64,000 nt of DNA from JAAURS01 sp044923475 (GTDB lineage: Bacteria; Cyanobacteriota; Cyanobacteriia; Thermosynechococcales; Thermosynechococcaceae). How positions within the stretch are numbered: the first letter of the stretch is position 1; every line of letters starts with the position of its first letter. The notes under the pieces are model-generated. The model ran no database searches, was not told the DNA's origin, and worked only from the letters and a program-made list of their open reading frames with translations. Positions 42,029-50,676 of the stretch are shown in pieces. Both the position numbers and the translations under genes were made by a program. Location: contig NZ_CP137338.1 in NCBI RefSeq assembly GCF_044923475.1, forward strand, positions 3,472,001 to 3,536,000, read 5' to 3'.

Positions 42029-43816
42029 ATGTCAGACTCTTTTCGTCGTACTAAGATTGTTGCGACCGTCGGCCCCGCTATTTCAACGCCAGAAATGCTG
42101 AGAGCCGTGATTGAAGCAGGCGCTACGACCCTGCGCCTCAACTTTTCCCACGGTTCTCACGAAGACCATAAGTCTTCGATTCGGCTCATTCGCCAGCTCT
42201 CCTACGAACTCAACCGCCCCGTCGCAATTTTGCAGGATTTGCAAGGTCCGAAAATTCGGCTGGGTAAGTTTGCCGACGGGCCGATTTCGCTCCAAAAAGG
42301 CGATCGCTTTATCTTGACCAGTCGAGATGTGCCGGGCACCCAAACCATCAGTTCCGTCACCTATCCGCCTCTGGCAGAAGAAGTGCCCAACGGTGCGATC
42401 ATTATGCTCGACGACGGTCGCGTCGAGATGAAGGTGGAGGAGGTCAAGCCTGCGGAGGGCGAACTCCACTGTCGGGTCGTCGTGGGAGGACCCCTGTCAA
42501 ATGCAAAGGGCGTGAATTTCCCTGGGGTGTATTTATCGATCAAGGCGCTGACGGACAAAGATCGCCGGGACTTGGTTTTCGGGCTGGATCAAGGGGTGGA
42601 CTGGATTGCCCTCAGCTTCGTGCGCAATCCTGAAGATGTGATTGAAATCAAAGAACTGATTGCGGCAGCGGGCAAGTCTACACCCGTGATCGCGAAGATT
42701 GAGAAGCACGAGGCGATCGAGCAGATGGAAGAGATTCTGCGCCTGTGCGATGGGGTCATGGTGGCGCGGGGAGACTTGGGGGTGGAGCTGCCTGCCGAGG
42801 ACGTTCCCATGCTGCAAAAACGCCTGATTGCTACGGCCAATCGCTTGGGGATTCCGGTCATTACCGCCACCCAGATGCTGGACAGCATGGTGAATAGCCC
42901 CCGTCCGACACGGGCTGAAATCTCCGATGTGGCCAACGCTATCTTGGATGGCACCGATGCGGTCATGCTTTCCAACGAAGCGGCGGTGGGTAAGTACCCC
43001 GTCGAGGCGGTGGCGACGATGGCACGGATTGCGGAGCGCATCGATCAAGAGCGTCACCTCTGGCCTAACTGGATGACAGAAACGCCTTCGGAGCGATCGA
43101 TTCCCAACGCCATCAGCGCGGCGGTCGGTCAAATTGCGGTACAGCTCGGTGCAAAGGCCATTTTGAGCTTGACTAAGACCGGAGCAACGGCTCGGAACGT
43201 CTCGAAATTTCGGCCCAATATTCCAATTTTGGCCGTCACGCCCCACGTCGAAATTGCGCGGCAGCTCCAGATGGTATGGGGGGTGCAACCGCTGTTGGTG
43301 CTGAATCTGCCCTCTGTGCGTCAAACCTTCCAAGCGTCGATTAATGCAGCCCTAGAGAAAGGCTTTGTCAAGGAAGGGGACTTAGTGGTCATGACGGCGG
43401 GAACGCTGCAAAATGTATCCGGCTCGACGGATTTGCTGAAGGTGGAGATGGTCACTGCCGTGATGGGGCAAGGGGTCGGGATCGGCCAAGGGGCCATCAG
43501 CGGTCGCGCTCGCATTGCCAACGGTCCAAACAGCCTCAAAAACTTTAACGTCGGCGAAATCTTGGTGGCGTCGTTCACCGAGGCGGTCCATGTAGATGCC
43601 ATTCGCAAGGCGGGGGCCATTATTACCGAAGATGGCGATCGCAACGGTCATGCGGCTGTACTCGGTTTGCGCTTAGGAATCCCCGTTATTGTTGGGGTAG
43701 ATGGCGCAACCGAATTGATCCGAGACGGCACGATCTTGACCCTGGATATTCCCAAAGGGCTGGTCTACTCCGGCAGCTTCGATAACTATCAAAAAGTTTC
43801 AACGCTTTTAGTTTAG
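42029..43816 (+). CDS. pyk: Pyruvate kinase with C-terminal PEP-utiliser domain
   Basis: Predicted 595 residues from ATG 42029 (MSDSFRRTKIVATVGPA); a TTG at 42008 is in frame. Catalytic barrel: RLNFSHGSHEDH, LQDLQGPKIRLG, the active-site signature PVIAKIEKHEAIEQM (about 235) and ARGDLGVELPAEDVP, TATQMLDSM. The allosteric C domain follows. Residues about 500-590 are an additional phosphohistidine-type domain (GDRNGHAAVLGLRLGIPVIVG), present in many cyanobacterial and Bacillus pyruvate kinases. Makes pyruvate and ATP from PEP. Confidence 0.95.
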   Translation: MSDSFRRTKIVATVGPAISTPEMLRAVIEAGATTLRLNFSHGSHEDHKSSIRLIRQLSYELNRPVAILQDLQGPKIRLGKFADGPISLQKGDRFILTSRDVPGTQTISSVTYPPLAEEVPNGAIIMLDDGRVEMKVEEVKPAEGELHCRVVVGGPLSNAKGVNFPGVYLSIKALTDKDRRDLVFGLDQGVDWIALSFVRNPEDVIEIKELIAAAGKSTPVIAKIEKHEAIEQMEEILRLCDGVMVARGDLGVELPAEDVPMLQKRLIATANRLGIPVITATQMLDSMVNSPRPTRAEISDVANAILDGTDAVMLSNEAAVGKYPVEAVATMARIAERIDQERHLWPNWMTETPSERSIPNAISAAVGQIAVQLGAKAILSLTKTGATARNVSKFRPNIPILAVTPHVEIARQLQMVWGVQPLLVLNLPSVRQTFQASINAALEKGFVKEGDLVVMTAGTLQNVSGSTDLLKVEMVTAVMGQGVGIGQGAISGRARIANGPNSLKNFNVGEILVASFTEAVHVDAIRKAGAIITEDGDRNGHAAVLGLRLGIPVIVGVDGATELIRDGTILTLDIPKGLVYSGSFDNYQKVSTLLV

Positions 43817-43935
43817 GTCAGATGATTGAGGCGACATGAAGCTACTGCAAGCTACTGAATAGAGGTCATGGCGAATACAACCCATCACCTGAACCAGAGG
43901 CCTAATCTTTGACGACATTTCAGGAGAAAACAGCG

Positions 43936-44388
43936 ATGGTACAACGTTTTGCGACCACAGCAAGGCCAGAAAATTCAATGGGTGAAGTCCGCGTCAAAGT
44001 AAAACTCACCAATGCGATTGATGAAGCCCTCATTCGTCGCGGCCTGTTGAACCCTGACCTTTTGCGCACCTGCGAAACCGAAGCACTCATCGAAACCGGA
44101 GCCGTGAGAACCGTTTTACCTAAGGCAATCATGGCGCAACTCGGCCTTAACATTCGCAACCAACAAATCGCCCAATTTGCCAATGGCACCGAAGAATCCG
44201 TAGGCGTAACCGAACCCGTCCTCATCGAGATTGCAGGCCGAGAAACCACCGAAGCCACCCTCGTGACAGGCAAAACCGTCCTCATCGGCCAGACCGTTCT
44301 AGAAACCCTCGATTTGCTGGTCGATTGTAAAAATCAGCGCCTCATCCCCAACCCCGAACATCCCAACTATTCCGTCCTCAGAATTTAG
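43936..44388 (+). CDS. Clan AA aspartic-protease-like protein
   Basis: Predicted 150 residues from ATG 43936, preceded by AGGAG. From residue 15 (MGEVRVKVKLTNAIDEAL) it matches the retropepsin-like clan AA family common in cyanobacteria. The active-site strand reads EALIETGAVRTVLP, with Glu where the catalytic Asp of D-T/S-G-A is expected. VLIGQTVLETLDLLVDC is the conserved C-terminal block. A small protein of this type would act as a dimer. With Glu in place of Asp the protease activity is doubtful. Confidence 0.8.
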   Translation: MVQRFATTARPENSMGEVRVKVKLTNAIDEALIRRGLLNPDLLRTCETEALIETGAVRTVLPKAIMAQLGLNIRNQQIAQFANGTEESVGVTEPVLIEIAGRETTEATLVTGKTVLIGQTVLETLDLLVDCKNQRLIPNPEHPNYSVLRI

Positions 44389-44522
44389 TCTCGACATTTT
44401 CTGCAAACATCCCCTCAGCACCCTGACAGAATGAGTGCCTTCCTCAAAAAAGTCCGCACTCTTCGACTGACAGCTTGAGGACTATGGCACAATAGAGCGG
44501 GTGAACTGGGACAGAGGCCGTC

Positions 44523-46190
44523 ATGACAAAATTCGTGTTTGTAACCGGAGGCGTCGTTTCCAGCATTGGAAAGGGAATCGTGGCCTCTAGTTTAGGGCGG
44601 TTGCTCAAGTCTCGAAACTATTCGGTTTCGATTTTGAAGTTAGACCCTTACATTAATGTCGACCCCGGCACCATGAGTCCTTTCCAGCACGGGGAGGTTT
44701 TTGTGACCGACGACGGAGCAGAAACGGACCTCGACCTAGGCCACTACGAACGCTTTACGGATACCGCCATGTCTCGCCTCAACAGCGTGACGACGGGTTC
44801 GATTTACCAGTCGGTGCTGAATAAAGAGCGGCGGGGCGACTATAACGGCGGTACGGTCCAGGTGATCCCCCACATCACCAATGAAATTAAAGAGCGGATT
44901 TTCCGGGTGGCGCACGATACCACGCCAGACGTCCTCATTACTGAAATTGGCGGCACGGTGGGGGATATCGAATCCCTCCCATTTTTGGAAGCCATTCGCC
45001 AGTTCCGCAAGGATGTGGGACGGCAAAACATTTTGTACATGCACGTCACGCTCATTCCCTGGATTCCAGCGGCAGGGGAAATGAAAACCAAGCCAACCCA
45101 ACACTCTGTCAAAGAACTCCGTTCCATTGGGATTCAGCCTGACGTACTGGTGTGCCGCTGCGATCGCCCCCTCTACCCCGGCATCAAAGATAAGCTCTCG
45201 GAATTTTGCGACGTACCCGTCAAGTCCGTCATCACCTGTCAGGATGCCAGCAGCATCTACGAAGTGCCGCTCATTTTAGAGCGGGAAGGTTTAGCGCAGC
45301 AGGTTTTGAATCAGCTCAACATGGAAGATCGGCAACCCGACCTAACCCAGTGGCAGATCTTGGTCGATCGGCTCCACCAGCCGACAAAGCGAGCCGATAT
45401 TGCGATCGTTGGAAAATACGTGCGGCTCTCGGATGCTTACCTTTCCGTGGTGGAGTCGCTGCACCACGCATCCCTAGCGGCAGGGGTTGCAGTAACCTTA
45501 CATTGGATTAACTCGGAAGAGATTGAAGAAAAGGGAGCCGATCCATTTTTAGATCGGATGCACGGCATTATCGTGCCGGGCGGGTTTGGAGTGCGCGGGG
45601 TGGATGGCAAAATTGAAGCCATTCGCTACGCTCGCGAGCGCCGCATTCCATTCCTGGGGCTGTGTCTGGGAATGCAGTGCTCGGTAATTGAGTGGGCGCG
45701 CAACCTGGGTGGGTTTCCCGATGCTCACAGCGCTGAATTCGACCCCGATACGCCCAACCCAGTCATTAACCTCTTGCCCGAACAGCAGGATGTGGTGGAC
45801 TTGGGCGGTACGATGCGCCTCGGACTCTATCCCTGCAAAATTTTGCCAGACTCCTTGGCAGAGCGTCTCTATCAAGAGCCAGTCATTTACGAGCGCCACC
45901 GACACCGCTATGAATTTAACAACGCCTACCGCAGCCCCTTTTTAGAATCGGGTTATCTCATTAGCGGCACCTCTCCAGATGGAAGACTCGTGGAAATGAT
46001 CGAGCGACCCGATCATCCCTTCTTTATTGCCACCCAGTTCCACCCCGAATTTTTATCTCGCCCCAACACGCCTCATCCGCTGTTCCGAGGGTTTATGCAG
46101 GCCGTCCTCCGTCAGGATGAAATGGCATTGGAGAAACAGGACGACGAGCTCGATCGCGAACCGATTGCAGCCTATTCTCTGCCAAGCTAA
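44523..46190 (+). CDS. pyrG: CTP synthase
   Basis: Predicted 555 residues. N-terminal synthetase: TKFVFVTGGVVSSIGKGI (P-loop, residues 2-19), KLDPYINVDPGTMSPFQHGE, EIGGTVGDIESLPF. C-terminal class I glutamine amidotransferase: FLGLCLGMQCSVIEWARN with the nucleophile Cys (about residue 383), and QFHPEFLSRP with the His/Glu pair. All catalytic residues are present. Converts UTP to CTP using glutamine and ATP. ATG 44523. Stand-alone gene. Confidence 0.97.
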   Translation: MTKFVFVTGGVVSSIGKGIVASSLGRLLKSRNYSVSILKLDPYINVDPGTMSPFQHGEVFVTDDGAETDLDLGHYERFTDTAMSRLNSVTTGSIYQSVLNKERRGDYNGGTVQVIPHITNEIKERIFRVAHDTTPDVLITEIGGTVGDIESLPFLEAIRQFRKDVGRQNILYMHVTLIPWIPAAGEMKTKPTQHSVKELRSIGIQPDVLVCRCDRPLYPGIKDKLSEFCDVPVKSVITCQDASSIYEVPLILEREGLAQQVLNQLNMEDRQPDLTQWQILVDRLHQPTKRADIAIVGKYVRLSDAYLSVVESLHHASLAAGVAVTLHWINSEEIEEKGADPFLDRMHGIIVPGGFGVRGVDGKIEAIRYARERRIPFLGLCLGMQCSVIEWARNLGGFPDAHSAEFDPDTPNPVINLLPEQQDVVDLGGTMRLGLYPCKILPDSLAERLYQEPVIYERHRHRYEFNNAYRSPFLESGYLISGTSPDGRLVEMIERPDHPFFIATQFHPEFLSRPNTPHPLFRGFMQAVLRQDEMALEKQDDELDREPIAAYSLPS

Positions 46191-46567
46191 AATCTAACAA
46201 CTTCTGCAGTCTCGACCCAAAAATTCGCTACACCGCAGCGCTCTGCAAAAGGTTGTGTCCTGCATCGAGGGAAGCTTGTCGTTGGCGTAGCCCCGAGCCT
46301 GTCGTCGGCGTTGGGGTGAGGCTCTTTTCAGCTTTGTCAGTCAGCGATCCTGCAACACCCTCTGAATCCCCATGATTTACTCACAAAGATTTACGAAACT
46401 GAGGTGTACTCTAGAGAGCAGTGCTCAGCCCTATAGGCAAAAACACTACCTTTAGCGTCAACGAACCGTCGAGGCCAGACCATCGGGTCGCCTCAGTTAC
46501 AATCCGCTCGTGGGTCATCAGGACGATATTCAAAGGGTATTATTTTGATGCAGGAGACGATCGAGCC

Positions 46568-48418
46568 ATGACGCCATACCGCAAAGACAAGCCCGAGATG
46601 GGACTAGAACGACAAATTCAAGGCATTCAAGTGCGGTTGAATGCACTGCGGCAAAATGCTGAGAGTGTGTCGGTTCCGTCTCGGACTTTGCTGGAAGAAG
46701 CGATCGCCGACCTGAACAGCACTTTAGAAGAGTTGCAAGCGACGGCAGAGGAATTATCTCAGCAAAATATAGAATTGCTAGCCACGCGCCAAGACTTAGA
46801 AGCCGAGCGCCAGCGCTACCGAACTTTATTCGAGCTGGCTCCTGACGCCTACTTGGTCACGGATGCCAAAGGCATCATTCAAGCAGCAAACTGCGCGTCA
46901 GAGATTCTATTTCAGCTCCATCGCGATTTGCTGGTCGGCAAACTCCTGGTCATGTTTGTCCCCCCAGCAGGACGCCCGTTGTTTCGAACCCAACTAGAGC
47001 GATTGACGGAATTAGTCTCCCAAGACTCCACCCAGACTGCCGAGACCGGGGAGAACGATCGAGGAAGTTGTACCACACTGGTTCGACATCTGAGTCAAGA
47101 TTGGGAAATGCAATTCCAACCGAGGAAGGGTCAAACTTTTTCTGCCGCGCTCTCGATTTGTGCCAAATACGAACCGGACAGCAGAGCAATTTCCAGCATT
47201 CATTGGCTGATTCGAGACATCAGCGATCGCAAGCGAGCTGAGGAAACGCTGAAACAGTCAAACCAGCAGTTGGAAACCCGCGTTACCCAACGCACCGGAG
47301 AACTGAGCCAAGTCAATACCCAACTGCAACTGGAACTGAGCGATCGCAAACGCGCCCAGCTTGCCCTGCTGCAAAGCGAAGAACTGTTTCGCAATGCCTT
47401 CGCCTTTGCCGTCAATGGTTTAGCCCTAGTCGGACTCGACCGTCACTTTTTGCGAGTCAACCCATCTTTGTGCAGGTTATTGGGTTATACAGAAACAGAA
47501 TTACTGACCATGACCTCGGACCAACTCATCGAAGATTCTGAAGCGGAACGGCAACGCAGTGAATTAAATCAGCTCGTATTAGGGGAAGTGCAAAGCATTC
47601 AAACCGAGCGACGCTATTTTCACAAGCTTGGCTATCCCCTGTGGATCGTCGCTAGTACCTCCTTAGTTCGCGACTTCCAAAGCGAACCGCTTTATTTTGT
47701 CAAGCAAATGCAAGATGTTACCGAACGTCGCATCGCCGAACAGGTCAAAACCGATTTCATTGCGATCGCGAGCCACGAATTGAGAACGCCCCTCGCCTCC
47801 ATTCGCGGATCCTTAGGACTTCTCGCCTCTGGAAACCTCGACACCAAGGCGGAATCGTCCAAACAGATGTTAAGCGTAGCCGCGCTCGAATCCGAACGCC
47901 TCGTGCGGCTGGTCGACGATATCCTTTCCCTCGACCGTCTAGAAGCGCAAAAATTACCACTAGAAAGGCAACTCTGCCGCGCAGCCGATTTAATGAATCG
48001 AGCGACTCAATCCGTACAATCCCTTGCAGAAGAGCGTAATATTGCCATAACCCTCATTCCAAATGAAATTGAAGTTTGGGTCGATCCAGATCGAATCATT
48101 CAGGTCCTTATCAATCTCTTGAACAACGCCATTAAATTTTCACCGCCCCAGAGTAGCGTTGCCTTAGGGGTTCAAACCCAAACGGAGCAAGTCTTGTTTC
48201 AAGTTCGAGATCGGGGGAGAGGTATTCCTGCCAGCAAAACAGAAGCTATCTTCGGACGCTTTCAACAGGTTGACAGTTCAGATACCCGTCAGATAGGCGG
48301 AACCGGGTTAGGCTTAGCCATTTGCCGGACTATCGTGCAGCAGCATGGCGGGCACATTTGGGTTGAAAGCATCGAAGGAGAAGGAAGCACATTCTACTTC
48401 ACGTTGCCGATTATGTAG
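46568..48418 (+). CDS. PAS-domain sensor histidine kinase
   Basis: Predicted 616 residues from ATG 46568, with AGGAG 12-16 bases upstream; the frame is open to 46421. Coiled coil (about 15-75), PAS domain (RYRTLFELAPDAYLVTDAKG), a second coiled coil, a second PAS (FRNAFAFAVNGLALVGLDRH), HisKA with phospho-acceptor H in ASHELRTPLASIRG, and HATPase (NNAIKFS, VRDRGRGIP, GGTGLGLAIC). No membrane segment, hence cytosolic. The receiver protein begins 7 bp after the stop and is its probable partner. The stretch 46191-46567 upstream shows no gene. Confidence 0.88.
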   Translation: MTPYRKDKPEMGLERQIQGIQVRLNALRQNAESVSVPSRTLLEEAIADLNSTLEELQATAEELSQQNIELLATRQDLEAERQRYRTLFELAPDAYLVTDAKGIIQAANCASEILFQLHRDLLVGKLLVMFVPPAGRPLFRTQLERLTELVSQDSTQTAETGENDRGSCTTLVRHLSQDWEMQFQPRKGQTFSAALSICAKYEPDSRAISSIHWLIRDISDRKRAEETLKQSNQQLETRVTQRTGELSQVNTQLQLELSDRKRAQLALLQSEELFRNAFAFAVNGLALVGLDRHFLRVNPSLCRLLGYTETELLTMTSDQLIEDSEAERQRSELNQLVLGEVQSIQTERRYFHKLGYPLWIVASTSLVRDFQSEPLYFVKQMQDVTERRIAEQVKTDFIAIASHELRTPLASIRGSLGLLASGNLDTKAESSKQMLSVAALESERLVRLVDDILSLDRLEAQKLPLERQLCRAADLMNRATQSVQSLAEERNIAITLIPNEIEVWVDPDRIIQVLINLLNNAIKFSPPQSSVALGVQTQTEQVLFQVRDRGRGIPASKTEAIFGRFQQVDSSDTRQIGGTGLGLAICRTIVQQHGGHIWVESIEGEGSTFYFTLPIM

Positions 48419-48425
48419 GTGTTTC

Positions 48426-48806
48426 ATGTCTAGCAAACGGATTCTGCTCATTGATGACGAAAAAAGCATTAGCCTAGTGATTCAAGTGAGTCTCAGCCAG
48501 TTAGCCCATTGGAACGTGTTGACGGCCAACACGAGTGCCGACGGATTGCGCCAAGCCGAAGCAGAAAAGCCCGACGCCATTCTCCTGGATTTGATGATGC
48601 CTGAGATGGACGGATTTACCGTCCTCAAAAAACTCAAAGAAAATCCCGAAACGTCCGATATCCCAGTGATTCTATTGACGGCTAAGGTGCAGCCTATGGG
48701 TTACGACCAATCAGAACAGTTGGAGCTTGCAGGCATTCTCACCAAACCCTTCGATCCGCTAACCCTTGCCGATCGAATTGCTGAAATTCTAGATTGGCAA
48801 TGTTAG
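48426..48806 (+). CDS. Single-domain response regulator
   Basis: Predicted 126 residues from ATG 48426. Receiver domain only: RILLIDDEK (acidic pair), ILLDLMMPEMDGFTVL (phospho-acceptor Asp, about residue 53), VILLTAK and LTKPFDPLTLADRI (switch Lys). CheY-like without output domain, likely working with the kinase just upstream. Its stop overlaps that of the convergent regulator gene by 4 bp. Confidence 0.9.
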   Translation: MSSKRILLIDDEKSISLVIQVSLSQLAHWNVLTANTSADGLRQAEAEKPDAILLDLMMPEMDGFTVLKKLKENPETSDIPVILLTAKVQPMGYDQSEQLELAGILTKPFDPLTLADRIAEILDWQC

Positions 48807-49498
48807 TCAATACCCGTAGCACAGTGCGGTAGACTGAGGCGGTACCCCATACTGTGAACGGTTTCGATCGTATCTTCAGAGGCTCCAGCCGCTTTGAGTT
48901 TCTGGCGCAACCCTCGGATGTGAACTTTCACGGTATGTTCCTCGGGCGGCGACTCTAGGGACCAAACGCGTTCGATCATTACGCTCCGACTCAGAACTCG
49001 ACGACCGTTTCGCAAGAGCAGTTCCAAAAGCCCGTACTCTTTGGGCGTTAAGTGAACCGGAGACTCCCCATAGTGGACTTCGTAGGTGCTGGGATTGAGG
49101 CGCAGATCGCCCCATTCTAAGATAGGCAATCCGGTTATGCTACCCCGTCGCAGTAAGGCGCGGATCCGAGCAAACAGCTTTTGTAAATCGACGGGCTTCA
49201 CCACGTAGTCATCGGCCCCGACGTCTAGTCCGGTGACTTCATCGCTGATGGTGTCGCAGGCCGTCAGCATCAGGATGGGCAACGTGTGACCGTGCGATCG
49301 CAGCCGATGGCACAGGCTAATGCCATCGAGTTCGGGTAGCATGACATCAAGCAAAATCAAGTCGTACTCTAGCGCTTTGACTCGGTACCATCCAGATTCT
49401 CCATCGGTCGCGATATCCACCACATAACGCTGATCCGTTAGGGCTTCTGCTAGCGTCTCTGCAAGGCGCTCATCGTCTTCAACGAGAAGGATCCTCAT
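48803..49498 (-). CDS. ccaR: OmpR-family response regulator, CcaR-like
   Basis: Predicted 231 residues from ATG 49498 (MRILLVEDDERLAETLAEAL). Receiver with LILLDVMLPELDGISL (Asp about 51) and VKPVDLQKLFARI; DNA-binding winged helix with HLTPKEYGLLELLLRNG and VKVHIRGLRQKLKAAG, MGYRL. It is divergent from cpcL, with a CcaS-like kinase just behind, the gene set known from Synechocystis and Nostoc where CcaR activates cpcL in green light. A tandem G-box lies in the intergenic region. The name follows from context; OmpR regulators are hard to tell apart by sequence alone. Confidence 0.8.
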   Translation of the reverse strand: MRILLVEDDERLAETLAEALTDQRYVVDIATDGESGWYRVKALEYDLILLDVMLPELDGISLCHRLRSHGHTLPILMLTACDTISDEVTGLDVGADDYVVKPVDLQKLFARIRALLRRGSITGLPILEWGDLRLNPSTYEVHYGESPVHLTPKEYGLLELLLRNGRRVLSRSVMIERVWSLESPPEEHTVKVHIRGLRQKLKAAGASEDTIETVHSMGYRLSLPHCATGID

Positions 49499-49546
49499 GG
49501 TAAGAGGCTGAGAAAGGGTTAAAACATGAGGCTTGGCAGTTATGGC

Positions 49547-49573
49547 CCGCCTCGACCTATTTTGTCGAGGCGG
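49547..49573. promoter_or_regulatory. Strong hairpin in the ccaR-cpcL intergenic region
   Basis: CCGCCTCGAC (49547-49556), 7-nt loop, GTCGAGGCGG (49564-49573): a perfect 10-bp stem, 49 bp upstream of the regulator's ATG and thus probably in its 5' leader. It could insulate the divergent promoters or control the regulator's mRNA. The remainder of 49499-49846 holds the G-box and no gene. Confidence 0.45.
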
Positions 49574-49753
49574 CAAGGATGACTCATCTTCACGATTTTA
49601 CGAGAAATTGACCCTCTACAAACGTCGCGCTTGGCTCGTTTGGGGCGCGGGAGATCGGGATGATGGAGGAGATGGCCTTGGGGGTGGGTGGGACAGCCTA
49701 CCGCTACCCTCGTTCGAGCGGAAGAGTCTCAAGATTTGTTACTTATGCGGATT

Positions 49754-49775
49754 CTTTCCGATTTCTTTCCGGTTT
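49754..49775 (+). promoter_or_regulatory. Tandem G-box (CcaR site) upstream of cpcL
   Basis: CTTTCCGATTT (49754-49764) exactly fits the CcaR G-box pattern CTTTNCNATTT and is followed without gap by CTTTCCGGTTT (49765-49775), one mismatch. The direct-repeat arrangement is that described for cpcG2/cpcL promoters. It lies 72 bp before the GTG start. Confidence 0.75.
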
Positions 49776-49846
49776 CCTAACCGTTTTCCTTACGGGTGAC
49801 GTGGGATTCTCAATTCAGTCAGATCGAAAACTTAAGGAGATCTACA

Positions 49847-50596
49847 GTGTCCATTCCTTTATTAGAATACGCACCCGCCTCCCGAAATCATCGCGTGGAA
49901 GGGTTTGAGGTACCAGGGGACGAGCAGGCTCGGATTTTTACAACCGAAAACAAACTCGCGGGTTCGGCCATGGACGAGCTGATTGCGGCGGCTTATCGCC
50001 AGATTTATAACGAACAACAGATGTTGAGTCGCCACCGTCAAGAGGGTTTAGAGTCTCGGTTGCGGTCCGGTCAAATTACAGTCAAGGAATTTATTCGAGG
50101 CTTAGTTCTCTCGGATTCCTTTCGACGGCTGACTTACGACAGCAATAATAACTACCGCTTTGTCGAGATTTGCATTCAGCGCGTTTTGGGTCGCAACGCC
50201 TACAGCAATCGCGAAAAACTGGCCCGGTCGATCGTGCTAGCCACCGAAGGGTTGCAGGGGTTTGTCGAGAGCTTGCTCAACAGCGACGAATACCGGGATG
50301 CGTTTGGAGATAATACCGTTCCCTACCAACGACGGCGCATTCTACCCCAGCGGAGCAAAGGGGAAACGACCTTTGCCCACACGGCACGGTACGGCACTGA
50401 CTATCGGGATAAATTGCCGAAGCCTAACTTGCAGGCATTATTTGGAGCTGGCTTCACAGGCCCATCCATGTCTTCTACGCGTTGGGCCTGGCAAAAAAAT
50501 CCACCCCAGGGTTTGGTGCAAGCGGGCAGGGCAATTACCTTTGGGGGAGCGGCCTTTATCGTATTGCTGTTTCTGGCCGTGCTGCTGGGCTTCTAA
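49847..50596 (+). CDS. cpcL: Phycobilisome rod linker CpcL (CpcG2 type)
   Basis: Predicted 249 residues from GTG 49847, which has AAGGAGA 7 bases upstream; the frame also opens at 49796. The N-terminus (SIPLLEYAPASRNHRVEGFEV) and the REP/linker domain (about 20-180: RQIYNEQQMLS, FIRGLVLSDSFRRL, RVLGRNAY, LLNSDEYRDAFGDNTVPYQRRR) are those of CpcG rod-core linkers. The C-terminus has a hydrophobic helix (GGAAFIVLLFLAVLLGF) in place of the core-binding part; this is the mark of CpcL, which anchors core-less rods to the membrane near photosystem I. Regulated by CcaS/CcaR in known cases, and a G-box is present. Confidence 0.93.
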   Translation: MSIPLLEYAPASRNHRVEGFEVPGDEQARIFTTENKLAGSAMDELIAAAYRQIYNEQQMLSRHRQEGLESRLRSGQITVKEFIRGLVLSDSFRRLTYDSNNNYRFVEICIQRVLGRNAYSNREKLARSIVLATEGLQGFVESLLNSDEYRDAFGDNTVPYQRRRILPQRSKGETTFAHTARYGTDYRDKLPKPNLQALFGAGFTGPSMSSTRWAWQKNPPQGLVQAGRAITFGGAAFIVLLFLAVLLGF

Positions 50597-50676
50597 AGGG
50601 TATTCTCGAATGGGTCCCGTAGACTCTTCTGGGGGAGTACCGCTGCGCTTGGCTCGTGCTTTTATCGATCTCTACC

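Noticed and set aside
42533..43333. 266-codon minus-strand open frame
   Set aside because: Lies fully inside pyruvate kinase; His/Arg-rich composition typical of an antisense frame.
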